From Chloroflexota bacterium (GTDB taxonomy: Bacteria; Chloroflexota; Anaerolineae; Anaerolineales; Villigracilaceae): 64,000 bases of DNA. Below, piece after piece: positions 1 to 8,961 of this stretch. Position 1 is the stretch's first letter, and each line of letters begins with the position of its first letter. The stretch covers positions 7,728 to 71,727 of the forward strand of contig JAEWVF010000021.1 in the NCBI GenBank assembly GCA_023459215.1, written 5' to 3'. A program made the translations under genes and the position numbers. The notes beneath the pieces are model-generated. The model saw only the letters and a list, made by a program, of their open reading frames with translations, did no database searches and was not told where the DNA came from.

Positions 1-505
1 CGAGGAAAATCAGGTCGCCGAGCGGGACGTGTTTTTCGCCGTGATGTTTTTGGTCAAAGATGAAACGGCTTTCTTTCGGGCCGAATTTCATCGTCAGGTT
101 TTGCAGCGGGCATTCGCCGCCCTTGTCACAGACCGGGCAATCGAGCGGGTGCGAGGTGAGCAGCAGTTCAAGGATTTCCTTTTGCCCGGCCTGGGCTTTT
201 TCGCTGTCGGTGATGACGAACATGCCCTCCGAAACCGGGGTGGTGCAGGATGTTTCGAGTTTGGGGCCAAATTGCAGTTTGGGCTGGCCGTTTTCATCGA
301 GCACAGGCTGGCCGCTGGCGCGGTCGATCATCGGGCGGCCAATTTCGACCAGACACTGGCGGCACATGCCGACCGGTTCCATCTTGGGGTGATAGCAAAA
401 AACCGGGATGTCGATATCCACCGTTTTGGCGGCGTTGACAATCAGCGTGCCTTCGGGAACGCTGACGGGTTTTCCGTTGATTTTCAGGTTTACCATTTTT
501 GCCAT
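1..505 (-). CDS. nuoG: NADH-quinone oxidoreductase subunit G (partial, N-terminal part)
   Basis: This is the first 168 codons of the large iron-sulfur subunit of the complex I peripheral arm; the rest lies beyond the window. The translation begins MAKMVNLKINGKPV and shows the ferredoxin-like [2Fe-2S] cysteines (VFCYHPKM, GMCRQCLVE, TSCTTPV). The following G-domain has HPLDCPVCDKGGECPLQ, the His/Cys ligand set of the next clusters. The start at 505 is preceded by GGAG four bases upstream; an ATG three codons later is the alternative. It is the downstream-most nuo gene visible. An unrelated HEPN gene separates it from nuoF, although the two are normally adjacent. Confidence 0.95.
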   Translation of the reverse strand, partial: MAKMVNLKINGKPVSVPEGTLIVNAAKTVDIDIPVFCYHPKMEPVGMCRQCLVEIGRPMIDRASGQPVLDENGQPKLQFGPKLETSCTTPVSEGMFVITDSEKAQAGQKEILELLLTSHPLDCPVCDKGGECPLQNLTMKFGPKESRFIFDQKHHGEKHVPLGDLIFL

Positions 506-559
506 AATGCTCCGATTACGGTTTACCGCCGAGTACGCGGAGAGCGCAGATTTTTTTGT

Positions 560-1054
560 TTATAAACCACTCTTATTAAATTTCTTCAAATACTCATCAG
601 CAATAAATAAAGCAAACTCTCTTAATGCATTCTTGTCAAAATGAATTTCTAAATCTTTATGAACTCGTTTGTCATCAAAATAATTCCTTATTATGACACC
701 ACTAAATTTTCCATCTTTATTTTTTGGCTCAATATCTTGATGGGCCAAACCATTTCGCATTTTTTGTAACAATACTTTTAGCGTTTTTCTGGGATAGCGA
801 ATTATTTCACCTGTTTGGCTGTCAATGCTTTTAATTGGCTCAAATATTTTCAACTCAAAAGACGGCAAATTTGATATTTTGTCAATTTCTGTCAACCACA
901 AAGAACTCGGTTTGTTTTTTGTCTTTTCGTATGGCAGTATGATCAATCCTAAAGTACAGTTGATAACTATGCTCATATCATATTGGTCAGCGTAATCTAA
1001 AAGAATGTTTCTTGTACGCTCGACAAAATCAATATCAAACCTAGAAATTTCCAT
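560..1054 (-). CDS. HEPN-domain protein (putative RNase), inserted in the nuo operon
   Basis: This 164-residue protein resembles the HEPN family nuclease group, the type first named on plasmid pEK499. The N-terminal helix DFVERTRNILLDYADQYD and the segment VINCTLGLIILPYEK match that family as I recall it. R100 to H105 in KMRNGLAHQDIEP forms the Rx4H catalytic motif of HEPN RNases. The gene is strongly AT-rich compared with the nuo genes on either side, which suggests horizontal acquisition. Its ATG overlaps the last 14 bases of nuoF in another frame, so it may be translationally coupled. No MNT nucleotidyltransferase or other antitoxin partner is adjacent. Family placement is from motif recognition; activity is inferred. 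Confidence 0.68.
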   Translation of the reverse strand: MEISRFDIDFVERTRNILLDYADQYDMSIVINCTLGLIILPYEKTKNKPSSLWLTEIDKISNLPSFELKIFEPIKSIDSQTGEIIRYPRKTLKVLLQKMRNGLAHQDIEPKNKDGKFSGVIIRNYFDDKRVHKDLEIHFDKNALREFALFIADEYLKKFNKSGL

Positions 1055-2306
1055 TTATTTTTTTCTCAAAATCTTCCGGGAAACGCTCAATCGCCGAACG
1101 GACGGCCATGGTCGAGAAGTCGCCCAGCGCGCACAGGCATTTGCCGTAAACCTGGGCTGCGACACTGTCGAGCAGTTTCACGTCACCAGCGCTGGCATTG
1201 CCGTTGTGGATGCGCGCCGTCAGGTGTTTCATCCAGTAATTGCCATCGCGGCAGGGGGTGCATTTGCCGCAGGATTCGTGCTTGAAAAAGTCAATGGTCT
1301 TGTTGATGACCCAGTCCATGCTGTGGCTGTCATCGATGATGATGACCGAGGCCGAACCGAGCATCGAGCCAACACCCTGAACGCTTTCATAATCCATTGG
1401 CGTGTCCATGACCCGATCAAAAGACTCGTCATCGACGCGGATAATGGACGAGGAGGCTCCGGCTGGCATAATGGCGCGGATTTTGCGTCCGTTGGGGATG
1501 CCGCCACCGTGAGTAAAAATCAACTCGCGGAAGGTGGTGCCGAGCGGCAGTTCGTAGTTGCCGGGGCGTTCAATATTGCCCGAAAGCGAGAAAATCTTAA
1601 CGCCGGGGCTTTTTTCGGTGCCAAACTGGCGCAATCCCGCCGCGCCATGCTCGATGATGTAGGGCAGGTTGGTCAGCGTCTCGACGTTGTTGATAACCGT
1701 CGGTTTGCCATACAAGCCGACCACCGCCGGGAAAGGCGGACGCAGGCGCGGCTGTCCGCGTTTGCCTTCGAGCGATTCGAGCAGAGCGGTTTCCTCGCCG
1801 CAGATGTAAGCGCCCGCGCCGAGGTGCGTTTTCAGGCGCAGGGAGGTCTCAGTACCAAAAAGTTTATCGCCGAGATAACCCTGCTTTTCCATTTCGGCGA
1901 TACAGGCTTCGATTTGTTTTGCAATCGGGTAATACTCGCCGCGAATGTAGATGTAACCTTCCGTCGCGCCGACAGCGAAGCATGAAATTGCCACGCCCTC
2001 CAGGAATTGGTAGGGGTTGCCCTCCATGATTTCGCGATCTTTGAAGGTGCCCGGCTCCGACTCATCGGCGTTGCAAACGACATAATGCGGCCAGATGGTA
2101 TCGGGCAGGAACGACCACTTGACGCCGGTCGGGAAGCCCGCGCCGCCGCGTCCGCGCAGACCGGAGGCTTTAACTTCCTCGACCACCTGTTTGGGCTGCA
2201 TCGTGGTTACGGCTTTTTTGAGCGACTCAAACCCACCGTTCTTTTTATAGACTTCGATATTTTTCAGGTCGGGAATATCCCGATGACGCAGAAGGATATG
2301 GGCCAT
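1041..2306 (-). CDS. nuoF: NADH-quinone oxidoreductase subunit F (51 kDa, FMN and NADH binding)
   Basis: This subunit takes hydride from NADH onto FMN and passes electrons to cluster N3. The glycine-rich GRGGAGFPTG near residues 52-61 binds NADH and FMN. A second site contains ICGEETALLESLEG. The N3 [4Fe-4S] ligands are CGKCTPC at residues 346-352 plus a cysteine of GKCLC near 390. The length of 421 residues is typical. The gene starts 7 bases after nuoE. Its last codons (KKINGNF) overlap the start of the HEPN gene, so the extreme C-terminus may have been reshaped by that insertion. Confidence 0.97.
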   Translation of the reverse strand: MAHILLRHRDIPDLKNIEVYKKNGGFESLKKAVTTMQPKQVVEEVKASGLRGRGGAGFPTGVKWSFLPDTIWPHYVVCNADESEPGTFKDREIMEGNPYQFLEGVAISCFAVGATEGYIYIRGEYYPIAKQIEACIAEMEKQGYLGDKLFGTETSLRLKTHLGAGAYICGEETALLESLEGKRGQPRLRPPFPAVVGLYGKPTVINNVETLTNLPYIIEHGAAGLRQFGTEKSPGVKIFSLSGNIERPGNYELPLGTTFRELIFTHGGGIPNGRKIRAIMPAGASSSIIRVDDESFDRVMDTPMDYESVQGVGSMLGSASVIIIDDSHSMDWVINKTIDFFKHESCGKCTPCRDGNYWMKHLTARIHNGNASAGDVKLLDSVAAQVYGKCLCALGDFSTMAVRSAIERFPEDFEKKINGNF

Positions 2307-2313
2307 AAGGTTT

Positions 2314-2802
2314 CTATTCCTGTGCCTTGCGTAATGCTTCCACCAATTCCATCGTCTTATCGACGGTCATGTTCTCGTGGAAGGCAACCTGGTCGCCCGC
2401 CTGGATTTGGAACAGTGGAGCGCGGTCGCAGCCGCCCAGGCATTTGACTTCCTCGAGCGTAATCAGCCCATCGGGCGTAGTCTCGCCGACTTTGATGCCG
2501 ATGTTCTCACACAGGCTTTCCATAAATTTGTCCGCGCCGCGCAGGGCACAGGGCAGATCGGTGCAGACTTGCATGCGGTACTTGCCGGCTTTTTCATCGT
2601 GGTACATGGTGTAAAAGCCGACAATCGCCGCCACTTCGGTCACATCCAGTTCGAGCATGGAGGCAATTTCCTGCATGGATTCTTTCTGGATGTAGCCAGC
2701 CTCGCGCTGGGCGAGGTAAAGCAACGGCATGACCGCCGAGCGTTTGACGGGATATTTGGCGAAAATCGCCTTGATTTCTTCTTGATATTTTTCTGCCAGC
2801 AT
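2314..2802 (-). CDS. nuoE: NADH-quinone oxidoreductase subunit E (24 kDa, [2Fe-2S])
   Basis: The 162-residue thioredoxin-fold subunit carries cluster N1a and partners NuoF. Its ligands are visible as CTDLPC (C-x4-C) and CLGGC (C-x3-C), about 35 residues apart. The N-terminal helical domain includes LLYLAQREAGYI. GGAG lies five bases before the ATG. It is followed directly by nuoF and preceded by a 159-bp gap holding a dispersed repeat, so the operon is not perfectly compact here. Confidence 0.96.
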   Translation of the reverse strand: MLAEKYQEEIKAIFAKYPVKRSAVMPLLYLAQREAGYIQKESMQEIASMLELDVTEVAAIVGFYTMYHDEKAGKYRMQVCTDLPCALRGADKFMESLCENIGIKVGETTPDGLITLEEVKCLGGCDRAPLFQIQAGDQVAFHENMTVDKTMELVEALRKAQE

Positions 2803-2849
2803 GGATTCTCCGATGGCTTTTTTACATTTATATTCGGTTCTCTACATCC

Positions 2850-2945
2850 TGAGCGGAACTGCGCCTCTGAGCCTGTCGAAGGGCACTTATTGCCAGCACC
2901 ACCCTTCGACGACGGGCTATGCCCTCCGCTCAGGGCTTGGTTACT
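2850..2945. repeat. Dispersed CCCTTCGAC/GCTCAGGGC-type repeat between nuoD and nuoE
   Basis: The nuoE-nuoD gap contains two opposed arms of the form CTGAGC...GAGCCTGTCGAAGGGC and CCCTTCGACGACGGGC...CCGCTCAGGGC, followed by a low-complexity TTACTGATTATTGCTCACTG tail. Related segments occur at about 9352-9412 and 32249-32295. No coding capacity or transposase is associated. It interrupts an operon without an obvious terminator U-tract. Confidence 0.6.
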
Positions 2946-2961
2946 GATTATTGCTCACTGC

Positions 2962-4191
2962 CTAGCGGTCAATATCGCCCAAGACAATATCCACCGAAGC
3001 GATAATTGCCACCAGGTCGGCCACGAAATGGCCCTGGGACAGGCGCGGCAGGACTTGCAGGTTGTCGAAAGACGGGGCGCGGAAGTGAACGCGATAGGGC
3101 TTGGGGCCGCCGTCACCTTCGAGGAAACAGCCCAACTCACCGCGCGGCGATTCGGTCGCAGCGTAGGCCGATCCTTTCGGGGCGTTGAAGCCCTCCGTCC
3201 ACAATTTGAAGTGGTGAATCAGGGCCTCCATGCTGGTGCCGATATCCGAGCGCGGCGGCGGGACAAATTTATAGTTGTTCGAGCGAACCGGGCCAAGCGG
3301 CATCTTGTCCAGCGCCTGCTGGATGATGCGGATCGACTGGCGCATCTCTTCGATGTGCAGGATGTAGCGGGCGTAAACATCGCCCTCGGTGCGGGTCGGG
3401 ACGTCGAAATCGTACTGCTCGTAGCCGGAATATGGCTCGAATTTGCGCACATCGTAATCCGGGCCGGAAGCGCGCAGGGTGGCGCCGGTCAGGCCCCAGT
3501 TGATGGCTTCCTTGCCGGAAATTACGCCAATCCCCAGGGTACGGTCGAGGAAGAGCGGATTTTTGGTCAGCAGGGCTTCATACTCATCGATGCGTTTGGG
3601 GATGATTTTTAAGAAATTGCGCACCGCCGCCTCGAACTCGACCGGCACATCGCGCCAGACGCCGCCGGGGCGGATGTAGGTGGTCATCATGCGCTGACCC
3701 GAGACCAGTTCCATAATATCGAGGATGTCTTCGCGCTCGCGGAAGCAATACAGGAAGACCGACATGGCCGCCACATCCAGCGCAGCCGAACCCAGCCAGG
3801 CCAGGTGTGACTGGATGCGGGTCAATTCGGCCAGGATGACGCGAATGGCCTGGGCGCGCGGCGGCACATCCAACCCGACCAGTTTTTCCACCGCCAGACA
3901 GTAGGTGAAGTTATTGCCGACCGTGTTCATATAATCCATGCGGTCGGTCATCACCTCGGCCTTCTGGTAGGTTTTGGCTTCCATGTTTTTCTCGATGCCG
4001 GTATGCAGGAAACCGATATCCGGCACGCAGTTGACAACGGTTTCACCGTCCAGTTCGAGCAACAAACGCAAGACGCCATGCGTGGATGGGTGCTGCGGGC
4101 CCATGTTCAAGAGCATGGTCTCGCCGGTCAGGGCGCGTTCTGAGAATAGGTGACGGAGTTCGTCGAGGGAAACTTCTTGAATCTGAGACAT
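2962..4191 (-). CDS. nuoD: NADH-quinone oxidoreductase subunit D (49 kDa, quinone-site)
   Basis: This is the hydrogenase-derived subunit that with NuoB forms the quinone-reduction site near cluster N2. Signature stretches are NMGPQHPSTHGVLRLLLELDG near residue 30 (the conserved quinone-site His region) and SPRGELGCFLEGDGG near the C-terminus. It ends VDIVLGDIDR, the usual family terminus. The length of 409 residues is normal, and it is separate from NuoC rather than fused. It starts six bases after nuoC. Confidence 0.97.
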   Translation of the reverse strand: MSQIQEVSLDELRHLFSERALTGETMLLNMGPQHPSTHGVLRLLLELDGETVVNCVPDIGFLHTGIEKNMEAKTYQKAEVMTDRMDYMNTVGNNFTYCLAVEKLVGLDVPPRAQAIRVILAELTRIQSHLAWLGSAALDVAAMSVFLYCFREREDILDIMELVSGQRMMTTYIRPGGVWRDVPVEFEAAVRNFLKIIPKRIDEYEALLTKNPLFLDRTLGIGVISGKEAINWGLTGATLRASGPDYDVRKFEPYSGYEQYDFDVPTRTEGDVYARYILHIEEMRQSIRIIQQALDKMPLGPVRSNNYKFVPPPRSDIGTSMEALIHHFKLWTEGFNAPKGSAYAATESPRGELGCFLEGDGGPKPYRVHFRAPSFDNLQVLPRLSQGHFVADLVAIIASVDIVLGDIDR

Positions 4192-4197
4192 CGGCGA

Positions 4198-4710
4198 CTA
4201 TTCCTTGGGGGCGGGCTTGCGCGCCTTGATTTCATCGAAGTTGAAGGAGTACTGCGGCTCTTCATAGCCGAGCGGATAATCCTTGCGCTGCGGATGTCCG
4301 ACCCAATCGGCGGGCATTAAGATACGGCGCGGGTCAGGATGGCCCTCAAACTTGATGCCGAACATATCGTACACTTCGCGCTCCTGCCAGTTGGCGTTGC
4401 GATAAACGGGCGTCAGGCTTAATACCGAAGGATTGATGCCCGGGACAGGAACGCGCACATGCAGGGTCAGTTTTTGGCTGTGGGAGCGGAAAATATAAAC
4501 CACATGAAAGCGCGGATTTTCTTCCGGCCAGTAGTCAACCGCGGTCACACAGACCAGGTAATCGAAGCCCAGTTGTGTGTGTATCAGGTGCGCGGCTTCC
4601 TGAATTTTTTCAACTGGCAGGATGACGGTCACTTCCCCGGCATGTTCGCTGGTCGAGCCGCCGAAGGTTTCCAGCAATTGTTGGTGATATTTTTGCAAGA
4701 CTTCGCTCAT
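4198..4710 (-). CDS. nuoC: NADH-quinone oxidoreductase subunit C (30 kDa)
   Basis: This peripheral-arm subunit bridges NuoB and NuoD. It is recognised by WQEREVYDMFGIKFEGHPDPRR, in which the EREVYDMFGI block is the family signature, and by the C-terminal PLGYEEP. I chose the ATG at 4710 (MSEVLQKYHQQ), two bases after the nuoB stop, over a TTG four codons upstream. The predicted length is 170 residues. Tight spacing with nuoB and nuoD supports co-translation. Confidence 0.95.
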   Translation of the reverse strand: MSEVLQKYHQQLLETFGGSTSEHAGEVTVILPVEKIQEAAHLIHTQLGFDYLVCVTAVDYWPEENPRFHVVYIFRSHSQKLTLHVRVPVPGINPSVLSLTPVYRNANWQEREVYDMFGIKFEGHPDPRRILMPADWVGHPQRKDYPLGYEEPQYSFNFDEIKARKPAPKE

Positions 4711-4712
4711 GC

Positions 4713-5195
4713 TCAGGCCCAATCTTTAATCTTTTCGCCGCGGATTTTCTCGTGCAGGGTAATGATGCCGTGAATCAGCGCTTCAGGGCGCGGCGGACAG
4801 CCGGCCACATAAACATCCACCGGGACAACTTCATCGACACCCTGCACCACCGCATAGTTGTTGAAAACGCCGCCGCAGGAAGCGCAATCGCCCATGGCAA
4901 TCACCCACTTTGGATCGGGCATCTGGTCGTACAGGCGGCGGACGACCGGGGCCATTTTGCGGGTTGTGCGCCCGGCCACAATCATCAGGTCACTTTGGCG
5001 CGGGCTGGCGCGCATCAATTCCATCCCAAAGCGGCTCATATCGTGATCCGAAGATTGGGCCGACATCATCTCAATTGCGCAGCAGGCCAGGCCAAACAAC
5101 ATTGGCCACATGGCGTTTGTGCGGCTCCAGTTGACAAGTTCTTCCAATTTAACGGTAACAACCCCCATATTGCCCAGCTTTTGTTCTATTCCCAT
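4713..5195 (-). CDS. nuoB: NADH-quinone oxidoreductase subunit B (20 kDa, cluster N2)
   Basis: This subunit holds the terminal [4Fe-4S] cluster N2 that reduces quinone. Ligands are visible in LACCAIEMM (the tandem cysteines), GDCASCGG and [10 protein letters not shown] start at MGIEQKLG (5195) because a strong GGAGG lies six bases upstream inside the end of nuoA; a longer frame beginning MEKRRPG at 5216 is less likely. The chosen start overlaps nuoA by ten bases, indicating coupling. Length is 160 residues. Confidence 0.96.
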   Translation of the reverse strand: MGIEQKLGNMGVVTVKLEELVNWSRTNAMWPMLFGLACCAIEMMSAQSSDHDMSRFGMELMRASPRQSDLMIVAGRTTRKMAPVVRRLYDQMPDPKWVIAMGDCASCGGVFNNYAVVQGVDEVVPVDVYVAGCPPRPEALIHGIITLHEKIRGEKIKDWA

Positions 5196-5542
5196 TCCAG
5201 GCCTCCTTTTTTCCACTCATAAATGAAACCAATAAGGATCGGGATATTGAAAACCACCATTACCCAGAAACCGTACCAGCCCAGGTCGCGGAAGGCAATC
5301 GCCCAGGGCAGGAAGAAAACCACTTCGATGTCGAATAATATGAAGAGAACTGCAATCAGGTAAAAACGGACCGGGATGCGGCGCGTCCCTGGCCCGATGG
5401 GGGTCATCCCTGATTCGTAAGGCATCATCTTTTTGGCTGTTGGGCGTTTGGGGCCGAACAATCCGCCAAGCACAATCGCAATCACAGCCACCAGGGTGGT
5501 GACCAGAATCATTGTCGCAATCGCGGCATATTCAAGTAACAT
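5186..5542 (-). CDS. nuoA: NADH-quinone oxidoreductase subunit A
   Basis: This small subunit has three transmembrane helices (around [39 protein letters not shown] and [18 protein letters not shown]). The conserved loop is [11 protein letters not shown], with the FDIEVVF helix characteristic of NuoA. The start is set at MLLEYAAIA, where GGAG lies six bases upstream; the frame extends 26 codons further but without family similarity. It is the promoter-proximal nuo gene. Length is 118 residues. Confidence 0.96.
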   Translation of the reverse strand: MLLEYAAIATMILVTTLVAVIAIVLGGLFGPKRPTAKKMMPYESGMTPIGPGTRRIPVRFYLIAVLFILFDIEVVFFLPWAIAFRDLGWYGFWVMVVFNIPILIGFIYEWKKGGLEWE

Positions 5543-5749
5543 GAGCGTCTCCGGGTTCGTGACTAAACGAACAAAGTATAACATAGGGCATATGACGTTT
5601 GTAGGTCTGAAGTATGACAAATATCACTAGAAATGTGTCATTTCTCACTTTGACCCCGTTTCACGAAAGTATAGAATACGGTCAAGATTATAATGGTAGT
5701 GAATAAGAAAACTATCAGAACCACTTTGTGGTAGATGAAGGAGTTCCCT
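5543..5749. promoter_or_regulatory. Divergent nuo/etf promoter region with a CRP/FNR-like palindrome
   Basis: This 207-bp AT-rich gap separates two divergent redox operons. On the plus strand a TATAAT at 5689-5694 precedes etfB, although no good -35 box is evident. On the minus strand TATACT about 35 bases before nuoA is a weak -10 candidate. At 5614-5627 the sequence ATGA-N6-TCAC is an imperfect dyad of the CRP/FNR type. Regulation of both operons by one redox or cAMP-type regulator is only an inference. Confidence 0.35.
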
Positions 5750-6589
5750 GTGTTCCATGCACTAGTCAGTATCAAACAGGTTCCCGATACAACCAATATT
5801 CGTATTGACCCGGAAACCAATAATCTTATCCGGCAGGGCGTCCCTACGATTTTGAATCCGTATGATGCCCATGCTGTCGCCGCTGCCGTGGAATGGAAGC
5901 GCAAGCTCAATGGCAAGGTCACCATCATTACGATGGGTCCGCCCTCTGCTGTCACCTCGCTGCGCGAGTGTATTGAGATGGGTGCTGACCGGGCCATCCT
6001 GATCACCGACCGCAAGTTTGCTGGCGCCGATACCTGGGCAACTTCCTACGTCCTGACCGAGGTTATCAAATCCATCCATGCCGAAGACCCGATTGACCTG
6101 GTCTTCTTCGGTAAACAGGCCATCGACGGCGACACCGCTCAGGTGGGACCGGGCGTCGCTGTGCGTCTTGATCTGCCGGTCGTCAGCTACGCGGTCAAAA
6201 TCCACGAGGTTGATCTCGAAAAGCGCACGGTGGTGATCGAGCGCAAAACTGAAAGCCGCAATGAAGTCATCCGGGCTTCGCTGCCCGCGGCGATGACCTG
6301 CGAAAAAGAGATTGCCGACATCCCCTACGCCTCCCTGCCCGATCTGGTTTACTCCCTGCGCTACGAACCGGAATTGTGGACCACCGAAGGGCCGATCACT
6401 TTTGACCCGGCCCAACTTGGCCTGAAGGGTTCGCCGACAACGGTCTTCAAGACTGGCACACCCGAGAAGCACAAAGCCGGCGAAGTGATCAAAACGGCTG
6501 AAGCAGGCGTGGAAGGGGCTGTCAAAACGGCGTTCGACAAGATTTTGACTGTCGAGGGCATGGCATCACTGTTAGGAGTGTCAAAATGA
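5750..6589 (+). CDS. etfB: Electron transfer flavoprotein beta subunit
   Basis: This is one half of the ETF heterodimer that binds AMP or FAD and shuttles electrons from dehydrogenases. It begins with the family pattern VSIKQVPDT and has the ADP-binding type loop DGDTAQVGPGVA and the segment LPAAMTCEKEI. I start at the GTG at 5750 because AAGGAG lies six bases before it, and that Shine-Dalgarno is contained in the longer frame that starts at 5735. Length is 279 residues. It overlaps etfA by four bases (ATGA). With fixC and fixX downstream, it fits the bifurcating EtfABCX class. Confidence 0.95.
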   Translation: MFHALVSIKQVPDTTNIRIDPETNNLIRQGVPTILNPYDAHAVAAAVEWKRKLNGKVTIITMGPPSAVTSLRECIEMGADRAILITDRKFAGADTWATSYVLTEVIKSIHAEDPIDLVFFGKQAIDGDTAQVGPGVAVRLDLPVVSYAVKIHEVDLEKRTVVIERKTESRNEVIRASLPAAMTCEKEIADIPYASLPDLVYSLRYEPELWTTEGPITFDPAQLGLKGSPTTVFKTGTPEKHKAGEVIKTAEAGVEGAVKTAFDKILTVEGMASLLGVSK

Positions 6590-7629
6590 CAAGGCGTTTT
6601 TGGGTTTATATCGAACAGGAAGAAGGCAAAGCCCACCAGGTTTCGTGGGAATTGTTGGGTGTGGCGCGCCGCCTGGCGGATGAAATTAAGGATGAATTGG
6701 AAAAATCCGGCGATACGGCCCTGGTTGAGGGCGTGTTGGTCGGTCACAACGTGGAAGGCATTGCCCGCGAAGCGCTGAACTATGGCGCCGATACCGTTTA
6801 TTACATCGACGACCCGGCCGTCAAGCATTATCTCAACAAACCCTATACCACCGTGCTGACCACACTGGTCAGGAAATATGCGCCGGAAGTGATGCTGGTC
6901 GGCGCGACCACCCTCGGGCGTGACCTGGCCGGGGCGGTTGCCACCAGCATCGGCACCGGCTTGACCGCGGATACGACCCACCTGGCGATGGGCTCCCCGA
7001 AAGAGGGCGAGAAAAAATTGCTCATGGCGACCCGTCCGGCCTTCGGCGGTAACGTCATTGCCACCATCCTGTGCCGCAACCACCGCCCGCAGATGGCGAC
7101 CGTCCGCCCGCGCGTTTTCTCGATGCCCGAGCGGCTGGCCGATCCGAAGGGCGCTATCGTGCGTGAGGATATCGTCATTACGCCCGAAATGATCAACGCC
7201 GAGATCGTCGAATTCCTGACCGACAAGGCCTCCACCGTCAATATCGAATATGCCGACATTATCGTTGCCGGCGGACGCGGCCTGGGCGGGGCCAAAGGTT
7301 TTGAACTGATCAAAGAACTGGCCGACGAGTTGGGCGGCGTGGTCGGTTCCAGCCGTGCCTGCGTGGATGCCCACTGGATTGGGTACGAGCACCAGGTCGG
7401 CCAGACCGGCAAAACCGTGCGTCCCAAACTGTACATTGCCGCCGGTATCTCCGGCGCCATCCAGCACAAGGTCGGGATGCAGGAATCTGATTTCATCCTG
7501 GCGATTAACCGCGACCCGAACGCCCCGATTTTTGATGTTGCCACGATGGGCATTGTCGGCGACCTGTACGAAGTTATTCCGGCTATGATCAAGGAAATCC
7601 GGGCGCGCAAAGAGGCAAAACATGTCTAA
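6586..7629 (+). CDS. etfA: Electron transfer flavoprotein alpha subunit
   Basis: The C-terminal FAD-binding domain is clear: GGRGLGG near 229, VVGSSR near 252, VGQTGKTV at 271-278, GISGAIQH at 287-294 and NRDPNAPIFDVA from 308. The N-terminal half is the Rossmann-like domain shared with EtfB. The length of 347 residues is normal. It starts inside the etfB stop and overlaps fixC by eight bases, so the four genes look like one translationally coupled transcript. Confidence 0.96.
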   Translation: MTRRFWVYIEQEEGKAHQVSWELLGVARRLADEIKDELEKSGDTALVEGVLVGHNVEGIAREALNYGADTVYYIDDPAVKHYLNKPYTTVLTTLVRKYAPEVMLVGATTLGRDLAGAVATSIGTGLTADTTHLAMGSPKEGEKKLLMATRPAFGGNVIATILCRNHRPQMATVRPRVFSMPERLADPKGAIVREDIVITPEMINAEIVEFLTDKASTVNIEYADIIVAGGRGLGGAKGFELIKELADELGGVVGSSRACVDAHWIGYEHQVGQTGKTVRPKLYIAAGISGAIQHKVGMQESDFILAINRDPNAPIFDVATMGIVGDLYEVIPAMIKEIRARKEAKHV

Positions 7630-8944
7630 CAAAGAAAAACTCAGTTTTGATGTCATCGTTGTCGGGGCCGGGCTGGCAGGTTCGACCGCAGCCGTCATGG
7701 CTGCGCGCGGCGGCTTGAAGGTGGCCGTGATCGAACGCGGACAAACCCCCGGCAGTAAGAACTACTTCGGCGGCGCACTCTACACCCACTCGCTGGTTGA
7801 TATTTATCCCGATTTCTTCGACCGCAAACCGCCGTTGGAGCGGCCCGTGACCGAGACCGGCTTCTGGTTCCTGTCGAAAGACGGCATGGTGCGCGCCACC
7901 GTCCAGGGCGGCAAGGTCAACAGCGACCCAATTGACGCTTTCGTCGCCCAGCGCGCCAAGTTCGACGCCTGGTGGGCTGAACAGGCCAAAAAGGAAGGCG
8001 TCTTCATCATCAACAAGACCGTGGTGGTCGATTTCATCCGCGAAAACGAAAAAGTGGTCGGTGTTGTCACTGACCGCCCGGATGGCGAAATCTACGCCCC
8101 GATTGTGATTATTTGCGAAGGCGTCAACAACCTGTTGACCCAGAAGTTGGGATTGATCCAGCACGATTTCCACGGGCATTCCACTGCCCTGGCGGTCAAG
8201 CAGTTGATTTCGATCCCCGGCGAAACCATCAACAACCGCTTCGGCCTGACTGGCGCGGACAAAGGCCTGGCGATCTCGGTCGTCGGCGATATTTCGATGG
8301 GTCTGCCCGGTCTCGGTTTCCTCTACACCGGCAATGACTCAATCTCGGTCGGTGTTGGCGTCACCCTGGATGCCCTGGCCGAAGCCCAGATCAAGCCCTA
8401 CGAACTTTTGCAGCGCTACCTCAACCATCCCATGATTGCCCCGCTGATTGCCGGCGGACAGTTGATGGAATATGGCGCGCATTTGATCCCCGAAGGCGGC
8501 TGGAGCACCATGCCCAAGCTGTACACCGACGGCGCGCTCGTCGCCGGGGATGCCGCTTCGATGGTCAATGCCATGCACTGGGAAGGCACCAACATGGCCA
8601 TCACCGCCGGCAAGGCTGCCGGTGAGACCGCCGTCGAGGCCCACAAGAAAGGCGATTTCTCGGCCAGCGCCCTTTCGGCGTATCGCACCCGCCTTGAGAA
8701 CACTTTTGTGCTCAAAGATTTGCACCAATATCGCAACATGTCGCGCTTCTTGAAAAACCATCCCGAATTTATGGATGTTTATCCCAACTTCCTCAATGAC
8801 GCGCTTGGCATGTTCTTCACCGGTTTTGGCAAGCCCAAGAAAAAACTTTATAGTGACATTTTCAAAGCGCTTACCGACCGTCGTCCGCTGCTGAAAGTTG
8901 CCGGTGACATGATTGCTTTCGGCAGAACCATTATGGGTATCTAA
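7622..8944 (+). CDS. fixC: FixC/EtfC-type flavoprotein (ETF:quinone oxidoreductase-like)
   Basis: This 440-residue flavoprotein begins with an FAD Rossmann motif (VIVVGAGLAGSTAAVMA; G15, G17, G20). A second FAD contact is LVAGDAASMVNAMHWEGTN, typical of the FixC and ETF-QO family. In EtfABCX complexes this subunit accepts electrons from ETF and passes them to menaquinone with FixX. It overlaps etfA by eight bases and precedes fixX by 17 bases, supporting complex formation. Confidence 0.94.
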   Translation: MSNKEKLSFDVIVVGAGLAGSTAAVMAARGGLKVAVIERGQTPGSKNYFGGALYTHSLVDIYPDFFDRKPPLERPVTETGFWFLSKDGMVRATVQGGKVNSDPIDAFVAQRAKFDAWWAEQAKKEGVFIINKTVVVDFIRENEKVVGVVTDRPDGEIYAPIVIICEGVNNLLTQKLGLIQHDFHGHSTALAVKQLISIPGETINNRFGLTGADKGLAISVVGDISMGLPGLGFLYTGNDSISVGVGVTLDALAEAQIKPYELLQRYLNHPMIAPLIAGGQLMEYGAHLIPEGGWSTMPKLYTDGALVAGDAASMVNAMHWEGTNMAITAGKAAGETAVEAHKKGDFSASALSAYRTRLENTFVLKDLHQYRNMSRFLKNHPEFMDVYPNFLNDALGMFFTGFGKPKKKLYSDIFKALTDRRPLLKVAGDMIAFGRTIMGI

Positions 8945-8961
8945 ACGAAAGGCAGAATCTG

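Noticed and set aside
1..505. nuoG interrupted by a frameshift, since plus-strand frames cover it
   Set aside because: The minus-strand frame is open from 505 to the window edge and keeps all expected cysteines; it is partial only because of the edge.
2850..2945. Insertion sequence remnant in the nuo operon
   Set aside because: No transposase coding, no terminal duplication could be confirmed, and the length under 100 bases fits a nonautonomous repeat better.
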